The notes under the pieces: model-generated
The model's database searches: none
Seen by the model: the letters and a program-made list of their open reading frames with translations, nothing else
What the model was told of the DNA's origin: nothing
Part shown: in pieces, positions 1 through 7,103 of the stretch
Numbering within the stretch: the first letter of the stretch is position 1
Layout of the letters: every line of letters begins with the position of its first letter
Program-made: the position numbers and the translations under genes
Origin: Christensenellaceae bacterium Phil1
Lineage (GTDB): Bacteria > Bacillota > Clostridia > Christensenellales > CAG-138
DNA: 64,000 nt
Assembly: GCA_001940855.1 (NCBI GenBank)
Contig: MSGS01000031.1
Location: forward strand, 22,867-86,866
Direction: 5' to 3'

Positions 1-309
1 AAAACGGATGGCGAACCGGTCACTGCCGCGGCAAGCGCATATACTGCACCCGCAGCAGAAAGCAGCACGCCAAGGCTTTTTGACGAGGATTTATCGCTGG
101 ACTGGGAGAATGAGGACGATATAGAGCCGGAGGATGAGGCGGACAGCAAGCCCAGCGTGCTGATAGTGCTGCTGATATTCCTGCTGGCAATCGTTACGCT
201 TGCGCTGGTGTGGGTGCTGGTGGTCAAGCTTATGTATCTTGGCATATTGCCAAAGGCGGACTTTGGCTTTGCGGAGTGGTTCAACGCGCATCTGTTCAGG
301 CTGTATTAG
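1..309 (+). CDS. C-terminal fragment of a single-pass membrane protein, function unknown
   Basis: The frame is open from the first base to a TAG at 307-309, so the start lies outside the window. The visible 102 residues begin with an Ala/Thr/Pro-rich stretch, continue through a strongly acidic linker (many Asp and Glu), then one hydrophobic segment of about 22 residues and a short aromatic tail ending Phe-Arg-Leu-Tyr. This suggests a soluble N-terminal domain tethered to the membrane by a C-terminal helix. It lies 52 bp before nfeD on the same strand and may share its transcript. No family is recognised from this fragment. Confidence 0.7.
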   Translation, partial: KTDGEPVTAAASAYTAPAAESSTPRLFDEDLSLDWENEDDIEPEDEADSKPSVLIVLLIFLLAIVTLALVWVLVVKLMYLGILPKADFGFAEWFNAHLFRLY

Positions 310-361
310 GCCGCGCGGAAGAGCCGTATACAAACATTATTATGAAACGGAGGTAGTGCAG

Positions 362-880
362 ATGGACTTTATGAGCGCATATCTTGCGGGCTGGAGCGTG
401 CTCTCGCTTATGTGCCTTATAATAGGGCTTGGGCTTATGATAGCGGAGATGTTCACGCCGGGGCTTGGGCTTATGGGCACGTTTGGCATAATCGCGCTTA
501 TCGCGGCGATCGTGCTCAGCGCGCATTCGCTGCTGGATGCAATATTCACACTCGCCATAATATTCGTGGTGCTGTTCATTGCGGGCTTTATTGTATACCG
601 TTCTTTTACAAAAGGCCGGTTGGCAAATTCAAGCATTGTGCTTAGTGATCGCATAGATTCTGCGTCAACATCGCTTGATGATGCGGAGATACAGGGCATA
701 GTCGGCAAAGAAGGCATTACTACCACGGCGCTAAGGCCAAGCGGCAATGCCGAAATAGACGGCAAGCGGTACGATGTTGTTACGAGCGGCGAATTTATAC
801 AAAAGGATACCCGCATAACCGTGGAACGCATAGACGGGCTGAAAATACTGGTCAAAAGGGCGGAGGATGCAAAGGAATAA
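362..880 (+). CDS. NfeD-family membrane protein, flotillin partner
   Basis: The 172-residue product has three to four hydrophobic helices in residues 10-85 and a C-terminal soluble part (about 110-172) with the Gly-x-x-Gly and beta-rich pattern of the NfeD OB-fold domain. Short NfeD proteins without a protease domain are typically encoded beside flotillin-like proteins and work with them in membrane microdomains; floA begins 277 bp downstream, which fits. The ATG at 362 is preferred because GGAGG lies just upstream and the first helix begins soon after it; an in-frame upstream extension has no such site. The stop TAA is followed after one base by the next gene. Exact biochemical role in this organism is inferred. 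Confidence 0.85.
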   Translation: MDFMSAYLAGWSVLSLMCLIIGLGLMIAEMFTPGLGLMGTFGIIALIAAIVLSAHSLLDAIFTLAIIFVVLFIAGFIVYRSFTKGRLANSSIVLSDRIDSASTSLDDAEIQGIVGKEGITTTALRPSGNAEIDGKRYDVVTSGEFIQKDTRITVERIDGLKILVKRAEDAKE

Positions 881-881
881 A

Positions 882-1121
882 ATGAAGGTATGCAAAAAAT
901 GCGGCACGCTCTATAACGAAAAAGAAGGGCCGTGCCCAAAGTGCTATACGGAGGATCTGCTTATAAGCGGGGAAGCCGCAAAGCACGAAATAGATACGGA
1001 TATGACCCCGGAAGAGGCCGAAAAGGCGCGCAAAAAATCATGGATACAGATATTGATAGGCATGCCGCTTTTCATAGGGTTCATATATATTATATTTCTT
1101 TTAATACGGCTTATGAAATAA
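882..1121 (+). CDS. Small zinc-ribbon membrane protein
   Basis: The 79-residue protein opens with a zinc-ribbon pattern, Cys4-x2-Cys7 and Cys18-x2-Cys21, followed by an acidic/basic linker and one C-terminal transmembrane helix (about 54-76). The start at 882 places the first cysteine pair at the N-terminus and has AAGGA five bases upstream; an in-frame ATG at 867 overlaps the nfeD end and would directly abut a GGAGG. It sits between nfeD and floA, so it is probably co-expressed with the flotillin system. No specific family or function is recognised. Confidence 0.75.
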   Translation: MKVCKKCGTLYNEKEGPCPKCYTEDLLISGEAAKHEIDTDMTPEEAEKARKKSWIQILIGMPLFIGFIYIIFLLIRLMK

Positions 1122-1156
1122 GCCTATAATAAACAAAAACACAGGAGGAAATCAAA

Positions 1157-2140
1157 ATGCCGGAATTTGTAATCACGATCATAATCGTTATAGCGGGAAT
1201 TATTTTCCTGTCTATATTCTTCAGCTTTGTGCCGGTGGGCCTGTTCATAAGCGCCCGCGCAAGCGGCGTTAAGGTTGGCATAGGCCAGCTTGCGGCCATG
1301 CGCATCCGTAAGGTCACGCCCAGCCGCATAATCAACCCAATGATAAAGGCCACCAAGGCGGGTATGGACGTTCCGCTGAATAAGCTTGAAGCGCACTACC
1401 TTGCCGGCGGCAACGTGGATAGGGTTGTAAACGCACTGATAGCCGCCCAGCGCGCGGGCATACCGCTGGACTTTGAGCGTGCCTGCGCAATTGACCTTGC
1501 CGGACGCGACGTGCTAAACGCCGTGCAGATGAGCGTTAACCCCAAGGTTATAGAAACCCCCGTAATAGCCGCCATAGCTAAGGACGGCATAGAGCTGCGT
1601 GCAAAGGCGCGCGTTACCGTGCGCGCCAATATAGACAGGCTTGTCGGCGGCGCGGGAGAGGAAACCATAATCGCCCGTATCGGCGAAGGTATAGTTACCA
1701 CCGTAGGCTCTTCCACCAGCCATAAGGACGTGCTTGAAAATCCGGACCTTATATCCCAAACCGTGCTGAATAAGGGCCTTGACGCAGGCACCGCCTTCGA
1801 AATACTGTCCATAGACATTGCGGACGTGGACGTTGGCCGCAACGTGGGCGCGCAGCTGCAGATAGACCAGGCGGAAGCCGATAAGCGCATAGCGCAGGCC
1901 AAGGCGGAGGAACGCCGCGCAATGGCCGTTGCTCAGGAGCAGGAGAACAAGGCGGAGGTCGCTGGTATGCGCGCCAAGGTAATAGAGGCCGAGGCTGAGG
2001 TTCCCAAGGCCATAGCCGCCGCCTTCCGCGACGGTAAGCTGGGCGTGATGGATTATTACAACATGCAGAATGTTATAAGCGACACCAAGATGCGCGAATC
2101 CATCGCCGGCGGAGCAGCCACACCCGCAAAACACGAATAA
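1157..2140 (+). CDS. floA: Flotillin-like protein FloA
   Basis: At 327 residues the protein matches the usual FloA (YqfA) length of about 330. It has an N-terminal hydrophobic hairpin (about 1-30), an SPFH-like central domain, and an Ala/Glu/Lys-rich coiled region (about 235-290). FloA assembles into membrane foci that organise signalling and cell-wall proteins in Bacillota. AGGAGG precedes the ATG by a short spacer. The neighbouring NfeD gene is the expected partner, while the zinc-ribbon gene between them is an addition to the simple two-gene arrangement. Identification is firm. Confidence 0.95.
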   Translation: MPEFVITIIIVIAGIIFLSIFFSFVPVGLFISARASGVKVGIGQLAAMRIRKVTPSRIINPMIKATKAGMDVPLNKLEAHYLAGGNVDRVVNALIAAQRAGIPLDFERACAIDLAGRDVLNAVQMSVNPKVIETPVIAAIAKDGIELRAKARVTVRANIDRLVGGAGEETIIARIGEGIVTTVGSSTSHKDVLENPDLISQTVLNKGLDAGTAFEILSIDIADVDVGRNVGAQLQIDQAEADKRIAQAKAEERRAMAVAQEQENKAEVAGMRAKVIEAEAEVPKAIAAAFRDGKLGVMDYYNMQNVISDTKMRESIAGGAATPAKHE

Positions 2141-2180
2141 GCCGGAAAGCTTGTACCCCAACGGAAAGGAGGGATAGGCC

Positions 2181-2795
2181 GTGTCGGGCATATTTGTACT
2201 GATAGCGATAGCATGGGTGGTATATGCTGCGATTGCCAAAAAGGCGAATGCTCAGCAGCAGGCGCAGCGCCAGCGTAAGCTGAACGAAAACGTGGCGGAA
2301 GCCGAGGCCGAAACATCATCGCTCCATGCCAAAACGCAGGCTGCGGCGCCGAGAGTTGCGCCCACCGTTGGCGTAAGCCAAAACGGCGCATGGACGTGCG
2401 GCTGCGGATACAGGAACACTGCAAACAGCAAATTCTGCCGCCAATGCGGCGCGGCACGCGCGCAGAGCGGAAGCATGAACTATGCTTCGAGCGAAGGCAG
2501 ATCGACCGAAGGCGGGGGAGGACTGAAAAGGCCGCCGCTTGCGCGGGAAACAATGCCCAAACCTTCGCTTAACCATGTCGTGAAGCCCATGACGGAATCG
2601 CACCACAGCCATACGGAAGCGAGCATATCCGGCAGGGAAGCAAAGTGCGAGGAACGCTATACCGAAGCCGAGGATGCATATTCCGGCGCGGAGCAGCGTG
2701 CGGCTTATGCCGTGGACATGGGCGACCGCGAAAAGATAATACAGGGCATACTGTATAGTGAAATACTATCCAAGCCAAAGGCGCTTAGAAAATAG
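2181..2795 (+). CDS. Membrane-anchored protein with a central zinc ribbon
   Basis: The gene uses a GTG start with GGAAAGGAGGG just upstream, 40 bp after floA. The 204-residue product has one N-terminal helix (about 3-19), a Gln/Ala/Glu-rich segment that may be helical, and a zinc ribbon with Cys73, Cys75, Cys86 and Cys89. The C-terminal part (about 100-204) is polar and ends in a conserved-looking helical stretch. Position at the end of the nfeD-floA group suggests a role in the same membrane microdomain system, but no family is recognised. It ends at a strong terminator shared with the convergent sigF. Confidence 0.7.
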   Translation: MSGIFVLIAIAWVVYAAIAKKANAQQQAQRQRKLNENVAEAEAETSSLHAKTQAAAPRVAPTVGVSQNGAWTCGCGYRNTANSKFCRQCGAARAQSGSMNYASSEGRSTEGGGGLKRPPLARETMPKPSLNHVVKPMTESHHSHTEASISGREAKCEERYTEAEDAYSGAEQRAAYAVDMGDREKIIQGILYSEILSKPKALRK

Positions 2796-2808
2796 CATAA
2801 CGAAACAG

Positions 2809-2845
2809 AAAGGGACTGCGTTCAAAACCGATGCAGTCCCTTTTT
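2809..2845. terminator. Convergent terminator between the floA group and sigF
   Basis: An 11-bp perfect stem (2809-2819 with 2833-2843) encloses a 13-base loop and is followed by T residues on the plus strand; the opposite strand carries TTTCTG after the stem. It lies exactly between two converging genes, so it likely works in both directions. Confidence 0.85.
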
Positions 2846-3595
2846 CTATACCAATTTTCTTAACCGTTGCAATATCGCGTTTTCAAGGCGCGATACCTGC
2901 ACCTGCGATATCCCGAGCGACTTTGCCACCTGCGTCTGCGTTTGGTCCGAAAAATAGCGCAGGGTTATTATCGTCCGCTCCCTTGCTGAAAGTGTATTAA
3001 GCAGTTCCTTCAGCGCAACGCGGTCCGTTGCGCTGTCCAGCTCCCTGCACGCGCCGCCAACGGTATCCAGTAGCATTGCGTCGCTTTCCGCGCCGTATGC
3101 GGGTTCGTATATGGATGCATACGGCCGCGCCGCCTCAAGCGCTTCGGCTACGTCCTCCGCGTCCACGCCAAGCTCGGCTGCGATTTCGGCAACGCTCGGT
3201 TCGCGTGCGTGAGTATCTATCAGCTTTTCGCGTACGGCTGCGGCCCGCGCTGCCAGTTCCTTGAGCGACCGGCTGACCTTAATCATGCCGTCGTCGCGCA
3301 AGAATCGCTTTATTTCGCCTGCTATCATCGGCACGGCATATGTTGAAAATCTTACGTCGTAGCTGAGATCAAAGCGCGCAATGGCCTTTATCAGGCCCAT
3401 GCAGCCTATCTGGTAAAGGTCGTCGTATTCTATGGCGCGGTTCATGAATCGCTTTGCAACGCTTTTTACAAGCGGCGCGTTCGTTGTGACCAGCTGCTCC
3501 TTTGCCTGCTCGTCTCCCTGCTGCGCGCGGCTTATAAGCGTGCGCGTCAATGCGGAGGAAAACTGCCCGTTTGTGTTTATCTGCCGCTCATCCAT
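2846..3595 (-). CDS. sigF: Forespore sigma factor SigF
   Basis: The 249-residue protein is a sigma-70 family sporulation factor: region 2 with the aromatic/acidic core-binding segment (about 35-105), region 3 (about 115-160) and a region 4 helix-turn-helix near the C-terminus (about 200-245). SigF directs the first compartment-specific transcription in the forespore. Its assignment over SigG rests on its place as the third gene of spoIIAA-spoIIAB-sigF; the start overlaps the end of spoIIAB by 8 bp, indicating translational coupling. The protein lacks any pro-sequence, as expected for SigF. Confidence 0.95.
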   Translation of the reverse strand: MDERQINTNGQFSSALTRTLISRAQQGDEQAKEQLVTTNAPLVKSVAKRFMNRAIEYDDLYQIGCMGLIKAIARFDLSYDVRFSTYAVPMIAGEIKRFLRDDGMIKVSRSLKELAARAAAVREKLIDTHAREPSVAEIAAELGVDAEDVAEALEAARPYASIYEPAYGAESDAMLLDTVGGACRELDSATDRVALKELLNTLSARERTIITLRYFSDQTQTQVAKSLGISQVQVSRLENAILQRLRKLV

Positions 3596-4025
3596 CGGCC
3601 CTCACCAGGCCTATTCTTTTTGTCATGGTCACCTTAGTGCCTTCCCCGGGCGTGCTTTTCACGTCCACGCTGTCCATAAACGCCTGCATAACGCAAAAGC
3701 CCATCCCGCTGCGCTCAAGATCGGGCGCGCTGGTGAAAAACGGCTGCATGGCCTGTTCTATGTCCGCTATGCCGCGGCCTTTATCGGTAATTGTCGCGGT
3801 GAATACGTCGCCGTCTATGCTGCAATCCATGCGCACCGTGCCGCCTTTTTGCGAATAGCCGTGTATTATGGCGTTTGTCACGGCCTCGCTTATCGCCGTG
3901 CGCACGTCTGTCAGCTCCTCTATTGTTGGGTCAAGCTGCACCATGAACGCCGCCGCCACGCTCCGTGCAAAGGCCTCGTTGCGCGAAAGCGCAGGAAAAG
4001 TTATGCTCATCTCGTTGCTTACCAT
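3588..4025 (-). CDS. spoIIAB: Anti-sigma F factor and serine kinase SpoIIAB
   Basis: The 145-residue protein is a GHKL-fold ATP-binding kinase with an N-box (Glu-Ala-Val-Thr-Asn-Ala, about 47-52), a G1 box (Asp-x-Gly-x-Gly-Ile, about 82-88) and a Gly-Met-Gly-Phe G2 box near 106-109. It binds and holds SigF inactive and phosphorylates SpoIIAA. Family length is about 146. It follows spoIIAA by 12 bp and overlaps sigF, the classical operon order. Confidence 0.96.
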   Translation of the reverse strand: MVSNEMSITFPALSRNEAFARSVAAAFMVQLDPTIEELTDVRTAISEAVTNAIIHGYSQKGGTVRMDCSIDGDVFTATITDKGRGIADIEQAMQPFFTSAPDLERSGMGFCVMQAFMDSVDVKSTPGEGTKVTMTKRIGLVRADG

Positions 4026-4037
4026 CGTTCTCTCCCC

Positions 4038-4349
4038 CTATATATCCATGTGCTCTGCCAGCGTGTATATGCCGGCCATACGCAGTATGCGGTCTATGGC
4101 GCGGTTGGCGCCGCCTATGAGCACCCGTCCGCCCCTCCCGGCAATAACCCTGTACCGGCCAAGTATCACGCCCAAGCCGGAGCTGTCCATAAAAGTAAGC
4201 CCTCTCAGGTCTATCCTCAGTTCGCGTATCCTTTCGTCCGTCAGCAGCGCGTCCAACTGTGCGCGTGCCTGCGCGGCGCTGTGGTGATCCAGTTCGCCCT
4301 TTATGCGCGCGGTCAGTCTGTCTCCCGCCGCTTCAATCTCCATCTGCAT
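4038..4349 (-). CDS. spoIIAA: Anti-anti-sigma factor SpoIIAA
   Basis: The 103-residue STAS-domain protein carries the phosphorylation motif Met-Asp-Ser-Ser-Gly with Ser56 in the position of Bacillus subtilis Ser58, and the Gly-Glu-Leu-Asp-His-His segment near 18-23. When dephosphorylated it sequesters SpoIIAB and frees SigF. It is the first gene of the operon, with AGGAGG upstream of the ATG. Confidence 0.96.
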   Translation of the reverse strand: MQMEIEAAGDRLTARIKGELDHHSAAQARAQLDALLTDERIRELRIDLRGLTFMDSSGLGVILGRYRVIAGRGGRVLIGGANRAIDRILRMAGIYTLAEHMDI

Positions 4350-4395
4350 GGCGCTTCCTCCTTTGCGTATATCGTTCGCTTGTCGCGCGGTTTGG

Positions 4396-4424
4396 TTTTC
4401 TATAAACGGCGCGTTTATTCCTGC
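4396..4424 (-). promoter_or_regulatory. Candidate SigH-type promoter of the spoIIA operon
   Basis: On the minus strand GCAGGAATA is followed about 13 bases later by ATAGAAAA. This resembles the SigH pattern (AGGAWWW and GAAT-like -10) known to drive spoIIA in Bacillus, and lies about 50 bases upstream of spoIIAA. The match in the -10 element is imperfect, so the call is tentative. Confidence 0.35.
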
Positions 4425-4593
4425 ATATTATTTCCACTTGTTTTGTCGTATATACGCTGATTTTGTAAAATAATTATTTTCTTTCCGCACGGATGCATAT
4501 TGGTGTATAATTCTCCGCATAGCAAAGGGCTATTGTTCGCATAATAAGGGCAGCGTTGATATAACCAATTTGTTTATTCGGAAGGTAAGTGCT

Positions 4594-5337
4594 ATGGAAG
4601 TGACTGTTTTGGGCCGCTGCGGCCCGTTTCCCGCGCCGGGAGAGGCCTGCTCGGGTTATCTTTTGAAATGCGGCGGCAAGAATATAATGCTGGACTTCGG
4701 CAGCGGAGTGTTTTCGCGGCTGTATGGGCTGCTGCCGCAGCTTGAGGTGGACGCCGTGGTGCTCAGCCATCTGCACAGCGACCATATGGCGGATATGCTT
4801 ATTTTCCGCTATGCGCTGGAGCAGCTCAGCGCGCGCTCGTTGTGCCGCCAGCCGCCCATTCCCGTTATAGCGCCGGCGGAACCACGGGAGGAATATAGGC
4901 TGCTCAGCGGCAGCGGCGTATTTGATATGACTGCCATAAAGGACGGCGCGAAGTTGAGATACGAAGGGATAACGTTCACGTTTTACCGCATGACGCATCC
5001 GGTGGAAAGCTATGCAATAAGCGTTGAATACGGCGGCAAGCGTCTGCTTTATACCGGGGACACGGGAATGCGGCACGACATGGTGGATATTGCGAGCGGG
5101 GCGGATATGCTGCTGGCAGACGTGTGCTATCTTAATGAAGAACTTGGCACGCGGCCTATAGCTGCACACCTGAGCGCAGCACAGGCGGGCAATCTTGCCG
5201 CCGCGGCAAATGTTGATATGCTGCTGTGCAGCCATCTTTGGGGTGGGCGCACGGATCACAGCGAGCTTATGTGCCAGGTGCGCGCGGCATTCCCCAAGGC
5301 AGTGCTTGCGGAGGAATTCAAAAGCTACCCTATTTAA
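4594..5337 (+). CDS. MBL-fold metallo-hydrolase
   Basis: The 247-residue protein has the binuclear metal motif His59-x-His61-x-Asp63-His64 and downstream metal ligands: His near 137 (Thr-His-Pro), Asp in the Tyr-Thr-Gly-Asp-Thr segment and a late Ser-His. The order fits the RNase Z / phosphodiesterase-like branch of the beta-lactamase fold, in the form often called ribonuclease Z-like or MBL-fold hydrolase. The ATG at 4594 is preferred because GGAAGG lies upstream at the right distance; an in-frame TTG eight codons earlier lacks a site. Its substrate is unknown. A hairpin overlaps its stop codon. Confidence 0.85.
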   Translation: MEVTVLGRCGPFPAPGEACSGYLLKCGGKNIMLDFGSGVFSRLYGLLPQLEVDAVVLSHLHSDHMADMLIFRYALEQLSARSLCRQPPIPVIAPAEPREEYRLLSGSGVFDMTAIKDGAKLRYEGITFTFYRMTHPVESYAISVEYGGKRLLYTGDTGMRHDMVDIASGADMLLADVCYLNEELGTRPIAAHLSAAQAGNLAAAANVDMLLCSHLWGGRTDHSELMCQVRAAFPKAVLAEEFKSYPI

Positions 5338-5424
5338 GGGTAGCTTATCGTCAACAACATTTTAATAGCGTTCGTAATGCTCGCTTTCTTTATGCAGGTC
5401 GCCGTTGGTATACGGCGACTTTTC
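5322..5424 (+). terminator. Hairpin over the stop codon plus intrinsic terminator
   Basis: A 9-bp perfect stem (5322-5330 with 5338-5346) spans the stop codon of the MBL gene. About 50 bases on, a second stem (5398-5405 with 5412-5419) is followed by CTTTTCTT on the plus strand and is the likely transcription stop for that gene. It sits at the end of the convergent peptidoglycan-binding gene and may also limit its transcript. Confidence 0.65.
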
Positions 5425-6225
5425 TTAATTCCTTCCTGCGGCTTTATATACCTGTGCCTGATGCTCAACGTCCGGCAGCGATGCAACGTGGGAAGTGGAG
5501 GATGAGAAGTATAAACAGGCATGGCCGTCCATATCGTTTGCCGCAACCGTGTCCTCGCCGTGCGGCTGGCCCTGAAGCGAAGCCGCAACGCTGTTTGCGC
5601 CTATTGTAACTATAACCGGCCGCTTTGAATAATTGAATTCGCCGCCGAATGCTTCAAGGTAAATCGCCGTATCTTCCGCCGTGCGGCATTCAACCTCCGC
5701 ATGGCCTTCGCCGCCGGTGTATACCATCATAAATGTAACGCCTGTGTTGTAGTCCGTTATGGTATAGCCCGAACCCGCGACCAGCAGGTCTTTCACTGCG
5801 CTCCATTCCATCAGCTCGCCCGTAAGCGTGGCTTGTCCGCTTAGCTGCTTGCCTATGGGTATCTTTGCGGCTATATCTGCACGCTGCACCCTGTGCGAAA
5901 ACAGCAGCCCCATTGACTGCGCGCCCACAGTGCCGTCGCTCATGATAGGCTGACCTTGGCTGTCAACCTGCTTTTGCTGAAAGCGCTTTGTGGCTTCAAC
6001 GGTCATGTTCTGGAAGCTGCCGGTGGGCTTATAGTTAAAATAGCCAAGCTCTCTTAGCCTCAACTGTATGCGTACCACCGTTTCGCCCGTTATGCCGTAG
6101 CTTATCAGTTCGCCGGAATAAGCGTCTGTCTGCTCAGGCGAAGGGGAGGGCGTTGGGTCCGCATACGCCACGGTGCTTATAAAGGCCATGCTCAATATCA
6201 ATATTGTACAAATCAGCTTTTTCAT
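5425..6225 (-). CDS. Secreted peptidoglycan-binding protein with a His/Cys C-terminal domain
   Basis: The 266-residue product has a signal peptide (cleavage likely near Ala-Tyr-Ala22), a Pro/Ser/Thr linker, a PG_binding_1-type helical domain (about 42-108) and a C-terminal domain of about 125 residues. The latter carries Pro-His222-Gly and Asp-Gly-His235-Ala-Cys237-Leu, an order reminiscent of L,D-transpeptidases. The same domain occurs in the protein at 10500-11657. The start at 6225 (Met-Lys-Lys) fits the signal peptide better than an ATG six codons upstream. It probably binds or modifies peptidoglycan outside the membrane; spore cortex or coat involvement is possible because it neighbours yunB. 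Enzymatic activity is unproven. Confidence 0.75.
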   Translation of the reverse strand: MKKLICTILILSMAFISTVAYADPTPSPSPEQTDAYSGELISYGITGETVVRIQLRLRELGYFNYKPTGSFQNMTVEATKRFQQKQVDSQGQPIMSDGTVGAQSMGLLFSHRVQRADIAAKIPIGKQLSGQATLTGELMEWSAVKDLLVAGSGYTITDYNTGVTFMMVYTGGEGHAEVECRTAEDTAIYLEAFGGEFNYSKRPVIVTIGANSVAASLQGQPHGEDTVAANDMDGHACLYFSSSTSHVASLPDVEHQAQVYKAAGRN

Positions 6226-6276
6226 ACCATGATTATAGCACAAAAGCAGGAATAAACGCTATGTATAAAATGTAAA

Positions 6277-6960
6277 TTAGGGAAGATCCGTCGGAATAAG
6301 GTTCAGCATATCCTCTTCGCTTGCCACGTTCGTGTAAACCTGCGGCACTTCGCCCGCAATTATGTTTTCGGCTATAGCGGCTTCCGTGCTTACGCGGATA
6401 AGCTCATATATGCCGGGCATAACAAGCTGGATGCTCGCCGTGAGCTTTATATTTACACGGTAGAGCGTTTGGTTTATGCCGGAGGAGGTGAATTCCGATG
6501 AAAACTGGCTCTGCACGCTGCCGGCGGGCGTGTGTGAAACATGAATGGCCGGCCCCTTGCCGGAAAGGAATGAAATTCCCGTTATCGTGCCGAGCGGTAT
6601 GGCTATGCCTTGCTCGCCAAGGGCGGCTATGCGCTGCTGCGCCGCTTCCGCACATTGTGCACTCAAAAGGTTCATTTGCCGCGGATCGGCCTGCACCATA
6701 TATACCTTGCTGCCGTTTTCACGTATGTGCAGAAGTTCGGTATAGTTCTCGTCCTGCTGCATGGTGTCCAATATTGCGTCGTTCATGGCCTTTGCCGCAA
6801 CGGAGCGTATTCTTGCCGTGGCAAGGGCGGTCATTGCGCTGCGCATGTTTGAACCGAGCCATGTGAACAGGGCACCTATCAATATCGCGGCCGCGCCTAT
6901 GCAGATGAGCATGCGCCTTAACGCGCGGTGGTTTTTCCTTAATGCAGGTGTGGTTTCCAT
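6277..6960 (-). CDS. yunB: Sporulation protein YunB
   Basis: The 227-residue protein has one N-terminal transmembrane helix (about 16-34), then the YunB pattern: an Ala-rich helix, an Ile-Pro-Leu-Gly-x-Ile-x-Gly segment near 121-128, Gly-x-Gly-Pro near 133-136, and a Gly-Ile-Asn-Gln-Thr segment near 160. YunB belongs to the SigE regulon in Bacillus; its molecular role is not established. It is divergent from the penicillin-binding protein gene. Family identity is well supported by several separate motifs. Confidence 0.9.
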   Translation of the reverse strand: METTPALRKNHRALRRMLICIGAAAILIGALFTWLGSNMRSAMTALATARIRSVAAKAMNDAILDTMQQDENYTELLHIRENGSKVYMVQADPRQMNLLSAQCAEAAQQRIAALGEQGIAIPLGTITGISFLSGKGPAIHVSHTPAGSVQSQFSSEFTSSGINQTLYRVNIKLTASIQLVMPGIYELIRVSTEAAIAENIIAGEVPQVYTNVASEEDMLNLIPTDLP

Positions 6961-7035
6961 GACAACTGCATACCCTCCTTTTAATTCAAATTATGGCTGC
7001 CGTGTTAATTCAGCATATGCACGCGCCCCTAAGTA

Positions 7036-7064
7036 TTGAGCCTAAGAAGCAAAAATGATATAAT
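7036..7064 (+). promoter_or_regulatory. SigA-type promoter of the PBP operon
   Basis: TTGAGC (7036-7041) and TATAAT (7059-7064) are separated by exactly 17 bases. The start of transcription would fall near 7071, about 33 bases before the ATG of the penicillin-binding protein. Confidence 0.8.
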
Positions 7065-7103
7065 AAAAAAACTAATATAGGAAAATAGGCGGATTGTATA
7101 TAG

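Noticed and set aside
3432..4460. Plus-strand frame of about 340 codons opposite the spoIIA operon
   Set aside because: The opposite strand holds three well-defined sporulation genes in classical order; composition of this frame is not protein-like.
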